This document shows positions 26,282 to 33,358 of a stretch of 33,358 nucleotides of DNA, in pieces; the stretch's first letter is position 1, and every line of letters begins with the position of its first letter. A program made the translations under genes and the position numbers. Under the pieces are notes generated by a model. The model searched no databases and had not been told where the DNA came from. It saw only the letters and a program-made list of their open reading frames with translations. Origin of the DNA: a virus; the IMG/VR virus record IMGVR_UViG_3300020472_001715, positions 1 to 33,358 of that record, one strand, 5' to 3'.

Positions 26282-28792
26282 ATGATTGATAATTCCCTAT
26301 TTACTACCAATTATGTTGGTAGAGACGGTTTCGTCTGGTGGATCGGCAAAGTTGCCGATGCTATCCACTGGAAAAATAGTGCAACCGATTTGGAAAAGGG
26401 ATGGGCGTATAGATGTAAGGTCAGAATTATTGGTCATCATCCATTTGATGAGGCTGAGTTGCCAGATAAAGATCTGCCTTGGGCTCATGTGATGGTTGAT
26501 GCTACCTCTGGTTCTGGCCAGTCATGTTATGGTGAGAGTTCTAGAATGGTAGGTGGAGAAACTGTATTTGGTTTCTTCATGGATGGGGAGGATGCACAAC
26601 AACCCGTTGTATTTGGTGCATTAGCTAGAAGTGTTAATGACACTAATTCTCCAACTAATGTATTAGCATTATCTACAGAAGGTAAGAAAGCTGAGTCTGG
26701 TGCTTTTGGTACAATATCTGGAAGATTAGCAGGTGGATATGGTGCAACCACTCAACCAATAACTAAAGAGAAACCAGTTGCAACTCCAAAAGGAAATGCA
26801 GAACAGAAAGCAGGGGAAGATGGTGATACAGGAGAGAAAGAGGGATTAAGAAGACAAACTAAGGGTGATGTAGAATTTGGTAATATCACTGCTGATCCTC
26901 ATACTGCTTCTAATGGTTGTGAAGATGATGCAATATCTACTATAACTCACACCATAGGAAGTTTTATTAAAACTATTAACTCTCTAACTGAGTTTGCTGG
27001 AACGTATATTGATGCTGCTCAAAACTTTGTTGCTGATTTAAATAGACTTATTGGTAAGGCTACAAGAATAATTCTCGGTGCAATTAAGAGTATCATTAGA
27101 AGACTAAGAGATAAAGTAATGAAGTATCTTGGTAAGATATTTCGTAACTTAATAGGTCTAATTGTACCAGAACCACAAAAGAACCCTATCATTCAAGCTT
27201 TCAAGAGAATCATGGATTTGATTTTCTGTCTCTTCGAGAAGGCTGGTTTTGATATTATGGGTTTCATTAAGGGTCTTTTGAAAGATTTGATTGGAAAAAC
27301 TCTTAACGCAAGTGTCTGTGCTATTGAACAGGCTATCTCTTCAATACTTGGTAAGTTATTAGGTACTATTTCTAAACTCCTAAAACCAATTCTAGACGGA
27401 TTAGATTGGTTATCTGGGATGCTTAATAATGTTATGAGTCTATTCAGTAAGATAACTTCTTATATGAATATGATTTTGAGTTTCTTATCTTGTGATTCCT
27501 TAAGATGTAAGGAATATGATGATTGGACACAGGGTATGGGATTGAATACCAAAGGTGCTGGTAAGATGTCCAATGTTCTTAAGAATCTTGATTACATAGA
27601 CAATCTAACTTATGAGGCTGGGGATGGATCTCTATCCTTCTTAAGTCTGCTTGGTGGTGATTTGGATCAATTCTTTGATTGTACTGAGAAAACTAATAAT
27701 CCTAAGACTCAAGATGATATTGGAAATAGTATTCCGCCAGGATTTATATTCCCTAAATGTGTTCCACCAAAAATAGAAGTATTTGGTGATTGTACTAAGA
27801 AGGCGGAATTGATACCAGTAGTATCTGCTGTTGATGGTAGTATTTTAACTATAGTTATAGCTCAGGCTGGTCTTGGTTATGAAGATGCCCCAAGTCTTAG
27901 TGTTATTGATAAAACCAATCATGGTGGTGGAGCAATTGCTAGAACAGTTATTGATGATAAGGGAAGAGTAGTTCAAGTTTATATGCTTCGTGGTGGTAGT
28001 GGATATTGTCAGACGAATGGTATTATACCTCCTAAGTTCCCTGTTACGGAAGAACCTATAGATGATGAATCACCATATATTACATTTACAACACCTGCTG
28101 ATAATGCAGTAGGTGTTCAGACTTCTGTATCTCTATCTGTTACATTCAATGAACCTATTATTAGAGGAGAGGGTGATTTAGTTATCGTTGAATCTGCTAG
28201 TAATGCTATTCATGAGACTATACCTGTAGATGATAGTAGAATATCTTTCTTATCTTCTTCTATAATTAAGATTGATCCATCACTTGACTTAAAACATAAT
28301 ACAGAGTATCATCTTACTATAACCTCTGGTGCATTTGAAGATTTAACTGGTAATATATTTGCTGGAATTGCAAGGACAGATACTTATAACTTTACTACAA
28401 GAGGTGTTGCTGGTATAGGAAGTGAGCCTGTTGGTATAGTTACTGATATTAGACCTGAAAAGCCTGGAATTGGTTATACCTCTGGTGATAATGGTCAGGT
28501 TGGTAATTGTAGTTTCGATTTAGTTACTACTCCTGCTGGATCGATTGTCGGTGTTAAGAATATCAAATGTTCTGATAAACACAAGACTATTCCTCCAGTA
28601 ACAATTAATACTACAACAGGTAAAGGTGCTGAGTTGTTACCAGTTATTTCATATTCACCAGACTTTGTACAAGACATTGGTGAGAAACCAAATCAATATG
28701 ATGAGAATGGAAATAGAATTTATGGTCCTGACGGAAAGGCTCTTGTCATTGATGTCATTGACTGTGTTGGTAAGGAGGTAATCAGAGAATAA
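26282..28792 (+). CDS. 5: Baseplate hub/spike protein gp5-like, without lysozyme domain
   Basis: An 836-residue multidomain protein. Residues 1-120 form a gp5-type OB fold (WAYRCKVRIIGHHPFDEAELPDKDLPWAHVMV, VFGFFMDGEDAQQPVVFGAL). About 205-400 is a long hydrophobic/amphipathic helical region without clear parallel. 500-575 is a cysteine-framed beta domain with GYEDAPSLSVID. Residues 598-706 match a bacterial Ig-like Big_5 domain (SPYITFTTPADNAVGVQTSVSLSVTFNEPI...). No T4-type lysozyme motif is seen, so cell-wall digestion must come from elsewhere. Position after gp27 supports the gp5 assignment. Confidence 0.78.
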   Translation: MIDNSLFTTNYVGRDGFVWWIGKVADAIHWKNSATDLEKGWAYRCKVRIIGHHPFDEAELPDKDLPWAHVMVDATSGSGQSCYGESSRMVGGETVFGFFMDGEDAQQPVVFGALARSVNDTNSPTNVLALSTEGKKAESGAFGTISGRLAGGYGATTQPITKEKPVATPKGNAEQKAGEDGDTGEKEGLRRQTKGDVEFGNITADPHTASNGCEDDAISTITHTIGSFIKTINSLTEFAGTYIDAAQNFVADLNRLIGKATRIILGAIKSIIRRLRDKVMKYLGKIFRNLIGLIVPEPQKNPIIQAFKRIMDLIFCLFEKAGFDIMGFIKGLLKDLIGKTLNASVCAIEQAISSILGKLLGTISKLLKPILDGLDWLSGMLNNVMSLFSKITSYMNMILSFLSCDSLRCKEYDDWTQGMGLNTKGAGKMSNVLKNLDYIDNLTYEAGDGSLSFLSLLGGDLDQFFDCTEKTNNPKTQDDIGNSIPPGFIFPKCVPPKIEVFGDCTKKAELIPVVSAVDGSILTIVIAQAGLGYEDAPSLSVIDKTNHGGGAIARTVIDDKGRVVQVYMLRGGSGYCQTNGIIPPKFPVTEEPIDDESPYITFTTPADNAVGVQTSVSLSVTFNEPIIRGEGDLVIVESASNAIHETIPVDDSRISFLSSSIIKIDPSLDLKHNTEYHLTITSGAFEDLTGNIFAGIARTDTYNFTTRGVAGIGSEPVGIVTDIRPEKPGIGYTSGDNGQVGNCSFDLVTTPAGSIVGVKNIKCSDKHKTIPPVTINTTTGKGAELLPVISYSPDFVQDIGEKPNQYDENGNRIYGPDGKALVIDVIDCVGKEVIRE

Positions 28793-29382
28793 TGCCAGAA
28801 GAAATTCCACCACAGTCGGTACAGACTAAAGAATATATTGCTAATTATCCTGGCTTTCGTATTCATTCAGGTATAACAGTTCCAGATGGAGACATGAAGG
28901 GTCGTGTTGTTGATCTTTCAATGTATACCGATGAAGGTCAAGGATGGGCATATTATAAAGATGGATATCACAAACAGATCGTGATGGGTACATCATATGA
29001 TTTGAGTGGTGTTCAACTTGTTAATAAAGGACCTGTTAATGTATTTGCAAAGATAATTACAGCTGTCCAAGGGCATATATTACTAGATGCTCAGGATGGT
29101 GATGTTATTTTAAAGGGACATAATGTAAGATTGGAAGCTACTGGTGGAGATGGTGAGATTACATTAAAGAGTACTAAGTTTATTCAACTTGATGGATCTG
29201 TTCTTAACTTTAGAGGTACTAATATCAATGTGCTTGCAACAAATAATATAAGTATGGGTGGAAACTTCATTGAATTATCTGGTGGTGTTGGTGTTGAAGC
29301 AGGAACACAGACTGATATATTCCAAGCACCATTCTTTGGTTCTATTATGAAATTCCTAGACAAATTTAAAGACTTCTTATAA
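28792..29382 (+). CDS. Beta-helical spike-like baseplate protein (196 aa)
   Basis: From residue 85 to the end the sequence alternates in a beta-helix pattern: ITAVQGHILLDAQDGDVILKGHNVRLEATGGDGEITLKS, then VLNFRGTNINVLATNNISMGGNFIEL. This is like the triple-stranded beta-helix at the C-terminus of T4 gp5 and VgrG proteins. It may be a separate gene for the needle part that in T4 is fused to gp5. Its N-terminus (IANYPGFRIHSGITVPDGDMKGRVVDL) looks like an adaptor. Starts in the gp5 stop codon (TAATG) and overlaps the next gene likewise. Confidence 0.65.
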   Translation: MPEEIPPQSVQTKEYIANYPGFRIHSGITVPDGDMKGRVVDLSMYTDEGQGWAYYKDGYHKQIVMGTSYDLSGVQLVNKGPVNVFAKIITAVQGHILLDAQDGDVILKGHNVRLEATGGDGEITLKSTKFIQLDGSVLNFRGTNINVLATNNISMGGNFIELSGGVGVEAGTQTDIFQAPFFGSIMKFLDKFKDFL

Positions 29383-30227
29383 TGGCATTTACCGCATCCA
29401 TCATAATGGCAGGTGATAAGGTAGTCATTGGCGCCTTGGATATGTCATTCCTTTCTGCTACTAGTAGATTATTTCCAGGCACGTTAGTTGCTAATGGTCC
29501 CTGTTACTTTGGTACTGCAATTTCGCCTGGCATACCTACTGCCACAGTGATGATTGGCCCTCCTATGGGTATATCTGCACCATTATCACTTAGATGTGAT
29601 GGTATTGCTAACTTTCATGGTATAGTTAATGTCATTGCAGTCAGTACATTTATGGGATTATGTACCAAACTTGGTACTACCATTAAGAATGCTCTGAGTC
29701 TCAAGAATGGTATTGAGATTAAAAATGCATTGTCTGTTGGTAATGCAATAGCACAACAGAATGGTAATTTGAATGTCTCTGGGTTTGTTACTATTCAGGG
29801 ATTGCTTGCAGTTGGTGGTAATATAACTTGTGCAAAGATATTTTCAGGTTTTGGTGCTTTTGCTGCTGTCGCTGCACCGTTTAAGAAATTTGATATTCCC
29901 CATCCTACTAAAGAGGGTATGAGACTTAGACATGCTTGTATTGAGGGTGCAGAGATTGGTGTATATCATAGAGGTACAGTAAAGGGGAATGTAATTAATC
30001 TACCCGAATACTGGAAAGGATTAGTAGATCATGATACAATAACAGTTACACTAACTCCTATTCAAACCTATCAAGAACTATCTTATGAGGTAGTTGATTG
30101 GGGTACTAAGATTAAAGTTTTAAATAGTGCTGGAGGTCCAGTAAATTGCAGTTTCGTTGTGTATGGAGAACGAAAAGATGTTGATAAACTACAGATTGAA
30201 TACGAAGGTGATGAAATTCAACCATGA
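29382..30227 (+). CDS. Virion protein with LRHACIEG tail-fibre domain
   Basis: The N-terminal half (residues 1-160) is rich in Gly, Ala and Ile with a repetitive pattern suggesting beta-helix or fibre. It then carries FDIPHPTKEGMRLRHACIEGAEIGVYHRGTVKG, followed by LPEYWKGLVDHDTITVTLTPI and SFVVYGERKDVDKL. This is a C-terminal domain that recurs in marine phage tail fibres, often before intramolecular chaperones. Its function is unknown, likely trimerisation or attachment. The gene lies between the spike-like protein and a second virion protein. Confidence 0.65.
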   Translation: MAFTASIIMAGDKVVIGALDMSFLSATSRLFPGTLVANGPCYFGTAISPGIPTATVMIGPPMGISAPLSLRCDGIANFHGIVNVIAVSTFMGLCTKLGTTIKNALSLKNGIEIKNALSVGNAIAQQNGNLNVSGFVTIQGLLAVGGNITCAKIFSGFGAFAAVAAPFKKFDIPHPTKEGMRLRHACIEGAEIGVYHRGTVKGNVINLPEYWKGLVDHDTITVTLTPIQTYQELSYEVVDWGTKIKVLNSAGGPVNCSFVVYGERKDVDKLQIEYEGDEIQP

Positions 30228-31864
30228 CTAAACCAAGAGATATAACAAAAAGACTTAGAGAGTCTAGAGAACAGAAGAAGGATCAAGTTGATCAGATGCA
30301 AGAGCAACTGACTATAATTGATGCTGTCGTTGATGAATATGATGAATTGATTCTTAAAATGGATGGAAAGATTCCTCCATTAATTAAACCAATTAATGTA
30401 GATATTACAAATATAGAGATTGCTTATAAGAATAGAATTTCTCATGGATGTAGGTCTGATCTGACTTGGCAACAGAATTCTCTTTGGGATGACGATGATG
30501 GTAGTAGTTATCAGTCATGGACTGTAGTAAAAGATCCAAGTACTAGAGTTACTATTGGATATTATGGTGGAAAGTATTGGAGATATCCTAAGAATATGGA
30601 GTATGGATCCAATGTAGTTACTGATATAACCAGTGCAAGTGTTGGTATTCTGTCAGTCACCAGTGGTGGTGAGTGTCCAATGGCGATATTTGATACAAGA
30701 GGTCCTCAATTTACTGGATTCAATACTGATGGACAACCTAGTGGATATAATGCAGTAATTAAAGTTGGTGATTATGTAACTGATGCTCTTGAGAATCCTT
30801 CCATCTATACTACTGGTAACCTTCCAACTGTTGTTGGATTAGGAACTACATCTTGGCCTGGAATGAGATATGCTTTGAGTGGATTCTGTACATCTAGTGA
30901 TAATAAGATATATGGTGATAAGAATGTTGGAATATTCACTCATGCTAATATAGGAGATTTTGTTTATGACAAGGATACTACAGGTATTACCTCATTCAGT
31001 ACTGGTGGAGTTTTACCAAATGGAGCAAGGATAACAGGATTTGGAACTGCTGTGGGAATTAAGACAGTAGTTAGTGCTGGTGGTACTAGTATTGGTGTTC
31101 CTGTGGTATATGATTACATGACTCTTAATAAGACAGTTACCGCAAGTATTGCTGCAACAACTGGATATACATTCAATGTTGGTATAGTATCTACATATAA
31201 TGCTTTATTCTTAAGTACAACAACATCTATTGGTGCTGCACTTAGTTCTTTCTTGGTTGTTCGTGGTCCTGATAATAGTGATCTTGTTTTTGACTCTACT
31301 AAGAACCCGATAGATCCTGTTGAAATAGGTATGTTGAATGAATATAAGGTTGGTAGAGGACATAAGTTAGAACTTATTAATAATAAGGATCCAGATATTG
31401 TTGCACAGTGGCATGAAGTACAACAGGATCCAGAACCATTAGTTGGGGCTGGATTTGCAGAGTATTGGGTGGGTGATTTAAATTGGCCAATCTTTGACGA
31501 TGATGGTACTGAATCTTATGTGTATGAAGGACAAACAATATCTTTTGCTAGTACAGCAGGTAATATTGGATACAAACAAGTTCCTCCAAGTGGCAGTATT
31601 CCAGGCGATTGTGGTGATTTTGATCAGGCAATAGTAGAGGCTGAAGCAAAACTGAGTACTAGACTTGCAACTGATCTTCCAAAGATTAGACATTATATTA
31701 ATGGTGCATCCTCTCTTAGAGAGATAAGAAATGATGATGAAACGCAAGCATGGTCAATGTTGCAGGGAATTGGTTATATAAATGAGGATAGAAAGAATTT
31801 AAAAATAAGAGCTGATCAAATTGATGACTTCGATTGGAAAGGAGTTGGTGTTGACAACGACTGA
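30224..31864 (+). CDS. Conserved cyanophage virion-type protein (546 aa)
   Basis: The first 50 residues form a coiled coil (ITKRLRESREQKKDQVDQMQEQLTIIDAVVDEYDELIL). The body is Gly/Ser/Thr-rich with repeated short beta segments (SVGILSVTSGGE, GITSFSTGGVLPNG), and a C-terminal helical domain (QAIVEAEAKLSTRLATDLPKIRHYI) is acidic at its end. This layout fits a trimeric tail-fibre or baseplate-decoration protein. No known family could be named. It ends the long structural run begun at 20431, and its final codons contain the -35 box of the next promoter. Confidence 0.6.
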   Translation: MTKPRDITKRLRESREQKKDQVDQMQEQLTIIDAVVDEYDELILKMDGKIPPLIKPINVDITNIEIAYKNRISHGCRSDLTWQQNSLWDDDDGSSYQSWTVVKDPSTRVTIGYYGGKYWRYPKNMEYGSNVVTDITSASVGILSVTSGGECPMAIFDTRGPQFTGFNTDGQPSGYNAVIKVGDYVTDALENPSIYTTGNLPTVVGLGTTSWPGMRYALSGFCTSSDNKIYGDKNVGIFTHANIGDFVYDKDTTGITSFSTGGVLPNGARITGFGTAVGIKTVVSAGGTSIGVPVVYDYMTLNKTVTASIAATTGYTFNVGIVSTYNALFLSTTTSIGAALSSFLVVRGPDNSDLVFDSTKNPIDPVEIGMLNEYKVGRGHKLELINNKDPDIVAQWHEVQQDPEPLVGAGFAEYWVGDLNWPIFDDDGTESYVYEGQTISFASTAGNIGYKQVPPSGSIPGDCGDFDQAIVEAEAKLSTRLATDLPKIRHYINGASSLREIRNDDETQAWSMLQGIGYINEDRKNLKIRADQIDDFDWKGVGVDND

Positions 31865-31879
31865 GTTATCAATTAAAAT
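31851..31879 (+). promoter_or_regulatory. Near-consensus sigma-70 promoter
   Basis: TTGACA (31851-31856) and TAAAAT (31874-31879, five of six) have a 17-base spacer. The element overlaps the end of the virion gene and drives the oxygenase-like gene, and possibly read-through into the tRNA/tmRNA cluster. Confidence 0.7.
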
Positions 31880-31899
31880 GTAATCACTAGGGCAAAATT

Positions 31900-32502
31900 A
31901 TGGATCAAGGACCTGCACCGAATTTGAAACAGATATTCGGTATTCCCATATTTGAAGATACAGTAAATTTAGATATATTCAAAATTCCTGATGAACCAGC
32001 GGAGGATTTACAACCTACGTGGGATTCTCAACTCCAGACAACTTTTAATACTAAATTAGAGTTACCTCAACCAGTTTGGGAACATCTAGGGGAAATTATT
32101 GGTAATAATCTAGGACCTGTTGGATTAATGGGGTTGGAACCACATATAGGACATGTGTGGAGGAATAGATATCGGGAACATGATTATCAGGATCCTCATA
32201 TACATCCTAATTCTCAATGGAGTTTTATTGTATATGAAACTGTAGAAAATTCTAGAACATCGTTCTTTAATCCTTCTATGGGTTTGATTCAGAATCAACT
32301 TGGTAATTGTAGTGGTGCATTTCCATTAGATTATAAACCAAATCTCAAAAAAGGTGATATAATTATATTCCCATCCTTTTTAATGCATAGTGTTAATTCT
32401 GGTCAGGTGGGAACTACTGTATCTGGTAATGTTTATATGAAGTATCAAACTCCAGAAGAAGAGGGTGTAGTTCGTATGGAAAGGGAGGAACAAAATGGAT
32501 AA
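31900..32502 (+). CDS. 2OG-Fe(II) oxygenase-like protein
   Basis: A 200-residue protein with PHIHPNSQWSFIVYETVENSRTSFFNP (H100 and H102) and later KKGDIIIFPSFLMHSVNSG (H163). The pattern follows a family of putative 2OG-Fe(II) oxygenases (HxHP, then FPSxLxHxV). The first metal motif is HxH rather than HxD, and no arginine for 2-oxoglutarate is seen in the last strand (TVSGNVYMKY). Activity is therefore doubtful, or the cosubstrate may differ. The promoter at 31851 precedes it. Overlaps the next gene by eight bases. Confidence 0.7.
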   Translation: MDQGPAPNLKQIFGIPIFEDTVNLDIFKIPDEPAEDLQPTWDSQLQTTFNTKLELPQPVWEHLGEIIGNNLGPVGLMGLEPHIGHVWRNRYREHDYQDPHIHPNSQWSFIVYETVENSRTSFFNPSMGLIQNQLGNCSGAFPLDYKPNLKKGDIIIFPSFLMHSVNSGQVGTTVSGNVYMKYQTPEEEGVVRMEREEQNG

Positions 32503-32752
32503 AGAAGAGTATCAAAAAAGATGTGATGCAGTAGAGGATACTGCATATGCTGAACAAGGTAATCCTCAAGCCTTTGGAAATGAATTACTACTTCAGAACA
32601 TAGATGCTTTTGGAGCGGCAATAGCCGATATTCATCATCGTGTTAAGAAACTAGAGGATAAATTCCGTGAGATGGAAATAAATCAATCTCTCTTGGATAC
32701 AACTGTAAATGATCTAATTAAGGAGAAAGATGATGGTACTAAGAACGTTTAA
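32495..32752 (+). CDS. Hypothetical coiled-coil protein (85 aa)
   Basis: The start lies inside the end of the oxygenase-like gene with AGGGAGGA just upstream, a strong ribosome binding site. Residues 35-78 form a probable coiled coil (IDAFGAAIADIHHRVKKLEDKFREMEINQSLLDTTVNDLI). No family recognised. Overlaps the next short gene by 20 bases. Confidence 0.65.
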   Translation: MDKEEYQKRCDAVEDTAYAEQGNPQAFGNELLLQNIDAFGAAIADIHHRVKKLEDKFREMEINQSLLDTTVNDLIKEKDDGTKNV

Positions 32753-32888
32753 AAAGATCGACAAGAAAGGTCGTGAAGAAGAGTGGAGTTGGGAAGAGAC
32801 ACCTGAACTTGCTGCATTTATTGCTAAACAAACAGGGAAGCCTCATCTTAATGAACGTCCTCATAAGAAAGACGACGAAGCTGGGTAA
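32733..32888 (+). CDS. Small charged protein (51 aa)
   Basis: ATG 32733 (or the adjacent in-frame ATG 32730) lies seven bases after AGGAG (32721-32725). The product is basic at the N-terminus (VLRTFKKIDKKGREEEWSWEE), then has TPELAAFIAKQTGKPHLNERPHKKDD. No family recognised. It is the last protein gene before the RNA cluster, with only ten bases between its stop and tRNA-Thr. Confidence 0.6.
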   Translation: MVLRTFKKIDKKGREEEWSWEETPELAAFIAKQTGKPHLNERPHKKDDEAG

Positions 32889-32898
32889 CCTTTCCCAC

Positions 32899-32970
32899 GC
32901 CATCATAGCACAGTGGTAGTGCAGGGCTTTTGTAAAGCCAAGGTCGGAGGTTCAAATCCCCCTGATGGCA
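32899..32970 (+). tRNA. tRNA-Thr (TGT)
   Basis: A perfect seven-base acceptor stem (GCCATCA with TGATGGC) encloses a D stem GCAC/GTGC, an anticodon loop TTTGTAA with TGT at 32931-32933, and a T loop TTCAAAT. Two mismatches are seen: the first pair of the anticodon stem (G-A) and the middle of the T stem (A-C). CCA is not encoded. A 13-base hairpin (TCCCCTTTGGGGA) follows directly. Confidence 0.85.
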
Positions 32971-32983
32971 TCCCCTTTGGGGA

Positions 32984-33037
32984 TAGGTGATGTCACCTAC
33001 ATTCTGGACAGGGGTTCGACTCCCCTCACCTCCACCA
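32984..33037 (+). ncRNA. ssrA: tmRNA acceptor piece (permuted two-piece tmRNA)
   Basis: The segment ends with a T arm (AGGGG / TTCGACT / CCCCT, 33010-33026), the 3' acceptor strand CACCTCC (33027-33033), discriminator A and encoded CCA (33035-33037). The strand CACCTCC has no partner upstream but pairs with GGGGGTG at 33116-33122, leaving a G3-U70 wobble, the alanine identity element. CTGGACAGGGGTTCGA matches the 3' part of tmRNAs. Two-piece permuted tmRNAs with the acceptor piece first are known from alpha-cyanobacteria. The exact 5' end is uncertain; a TAGGTGA/TCACCTA hairpin (32984-32999) leads it. Confidence 0.8.
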
Positions 33038-33038
33038 A

Positions 33039-33114
33039 TGCTCCTTAGCTCAGTTGGTAGAGCGGTTGACTGTTAATCAATTTGTCGCTGGTTCGAGCCC
33101 AGCAGGAGCAGCCA
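33039..33114 (+). tRNA. tRNA-Asn (GTT) located between the two tmRNA pieces
   Basis: A complete tRNA: acceptor TGCTCCT with AGGAGCA, D arm AGCTCAGTTGGTAGAGC, anticodon loop CTGTTAA with GTT at 33072-33074, T arm GCTGG/TTCGAGC/CCAGC, discriminator G33111 and encoded CCA (33112-33114). It starts one base after the tmRNA acceptor piece and ends one base before the coding piece. End processing of this tRNA would therefore also free both tmRNA pieces. Confidence 0.93.
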
Positions 33115-33115
33115 T

Positions 33116-33320
33116 GGGGGTGCCAAGGTTTCGACAGGGTATAAGGAACATAACTGAAAACCTGCTTGGATAAGCAAACACAGATGCTAAAGACATCGAC
33201 ACCGCTGCGAATAACATCGTAGCATTCTCTCGTGTTCTCACAAGAGAATTCTCCCGCACTAGCGAACTCGCTACTGCCTAAGGGGAGATGGGGGTTTAGA
33301 TCAACCTTCTTAACCAACTG
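33116..33320 (+). ncRNA. ssrA: tmRNA coding piece (permuted two-piece tmRNA)
   Basis: The piece begins GGGGGTG (5' acceptor strand), followed by CCAAGGTTTCGACAGGG, the conserved tmRNA 5' segment. A GCTT/AAGC hairpin precedes the resume region. The reading frame from GCT/GCG at 33204-33209 encodes A-ANNIVAFSR, the same beginning as cyanobacterial tags (ANNIVxFSR). It runs on to ...LATA and TAA at 33279-33281. Downstream G-rich and complementary segments probably form pseudoknots. The 3' end is uncertain (placed before the terminator). Confidence 0.8.
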
Positions 33321-33326
33321 ATCCTT

Positions 33327-33349
33327 GGGGGTGTAATGCCCCCTTTATT
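33327..33349 (+). terminator. Terminator after the tmRNA coding piece
   Basis: GGGGG (33327-33331) pairs with CCCCC (33339-33343) around a seven-base loop, followed by TTTATTA. It plausibly ends the tRNA/tmRNA transcript. Confidence 0.6.
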
Positions 33350-33358
33350 ACTATATTT

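Noticed and set aside
26282-28792. Lysozyme domain expected in gp5
   Set aside because: No T4-lysozyme-like motif or catalytic Glu/Asp context could be found between the OB fold and the beta domains.
33045-33317. 90-codon minus-strand frame across tRNA-Asn and the tmRNA coding piece
   Set aside because: It lies over structured RNA genes; the apparent protein is the reverse complement of tRNA and tmRNA helices.
32899-33358. tRNA cluster as a prophage attachment site
   Set aside because: No integrase or flanking direct repeat is present, and the gene content is that of a lytic T4-like phage.
1-33358. CRISPR array, insertion sequence, or photosystem genes (psbA, psbD, hli)
   Set aside because: No regularly spaced repeats, transposase motifs or photosystem protein signatures were seen on either strand.

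Overview
This window reads as a stretch of the genome of a T4-like cyanomyovirus (a phage of marine Synechococcus or Prochlorococcus). The evidence is the T4-type genes (gp32, gp33, gp4, gp48, gp53, gp54, gp26, gp51, gp27, gp5), mixed with cyanobacterial-type genes (heme oxygenase, TalC, CP12-like, PhoH, ThyX, peptide deformylase, Ycf35, DUF1825). The DNA is AT-rich and densely packed, with many ATGA or TAATG stop/start overlaps. Nothing indicates integration: no integrase, transposase or CRISPR array was seen.

Layout. 1-956: the end of a carbamoyltransferase gene and an HNH endonuclease. 957-4480: small genes. They open with a glutamine-riboswitch-like leader (glnA/Downstream-peptide class) before a 54-residue peptide and a YRG-repeat (DUF4278-like) protein. 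A run of short membrane proteins follows behind a consensus sigma-70 promoter, and then an HNH-like protein with a T4-style capsid-targeting N-terminus. 4477-9092: auxiliary genes (peptide deformylase, heme oxygenase, TalC, glutaredoxin-like) among small conserved unknowns. 9089-13184: DUF2997 and Ycf35 as a pair, a 2OG-Fe(II) oxygenase, ThyX, PhoH and a PD-(D/E)XK exonuclease. 13168-15071: the late-transcription coactivator gp33, a membrane protein, a DUF1825-like protein, and a cysteine-free gp32 behind a perfect sigma-70 promoter.

15191-18582 is the only minus-strand block: gp4, a conserved virion-type protein, gp48 and gp53. From 18610 the plus strand carries gp54, a second protein with a capsid-targeting N-terminus, gp26, gp51, two large tail proteins that share a DKKN motif, gp27, a CP12-like gene wedged into the baseplate cluster, gp5, a beta-helical spike-like protein and two further virion proteins. 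31900-32888 holds a second 2OG-oxygenase-like gene and two small genes, driven by another near-consensus sigma-70 promoter.

The last 460 bases form an RNA cluster and are the most striking part. tRNA-Thr(TGT) is followed by what looks like a circularly permuted two-piece tmRNA, as in alpha-cyanobacteria. Its acceptor piece comes first and its coding piece last, and a complete tRNA-Asn(GTT) with encoded CCA fills the gap with one base on either side. The inferred proteolysis tag starts like the cyanobacterial tag but is about ten residues longer.

Taken together, the genes suggest a phage that redirects host carbon flow (TalC, CP12), makes deoxynucleotides (ThyX), may sense host nitrogen status (glutamine riboswitch), supplements translation and ribosome rescue (tRNAs, tmRNA, deformylase), and assembles a T4-type contractile tail. 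These functions are inferred from sequence families only.
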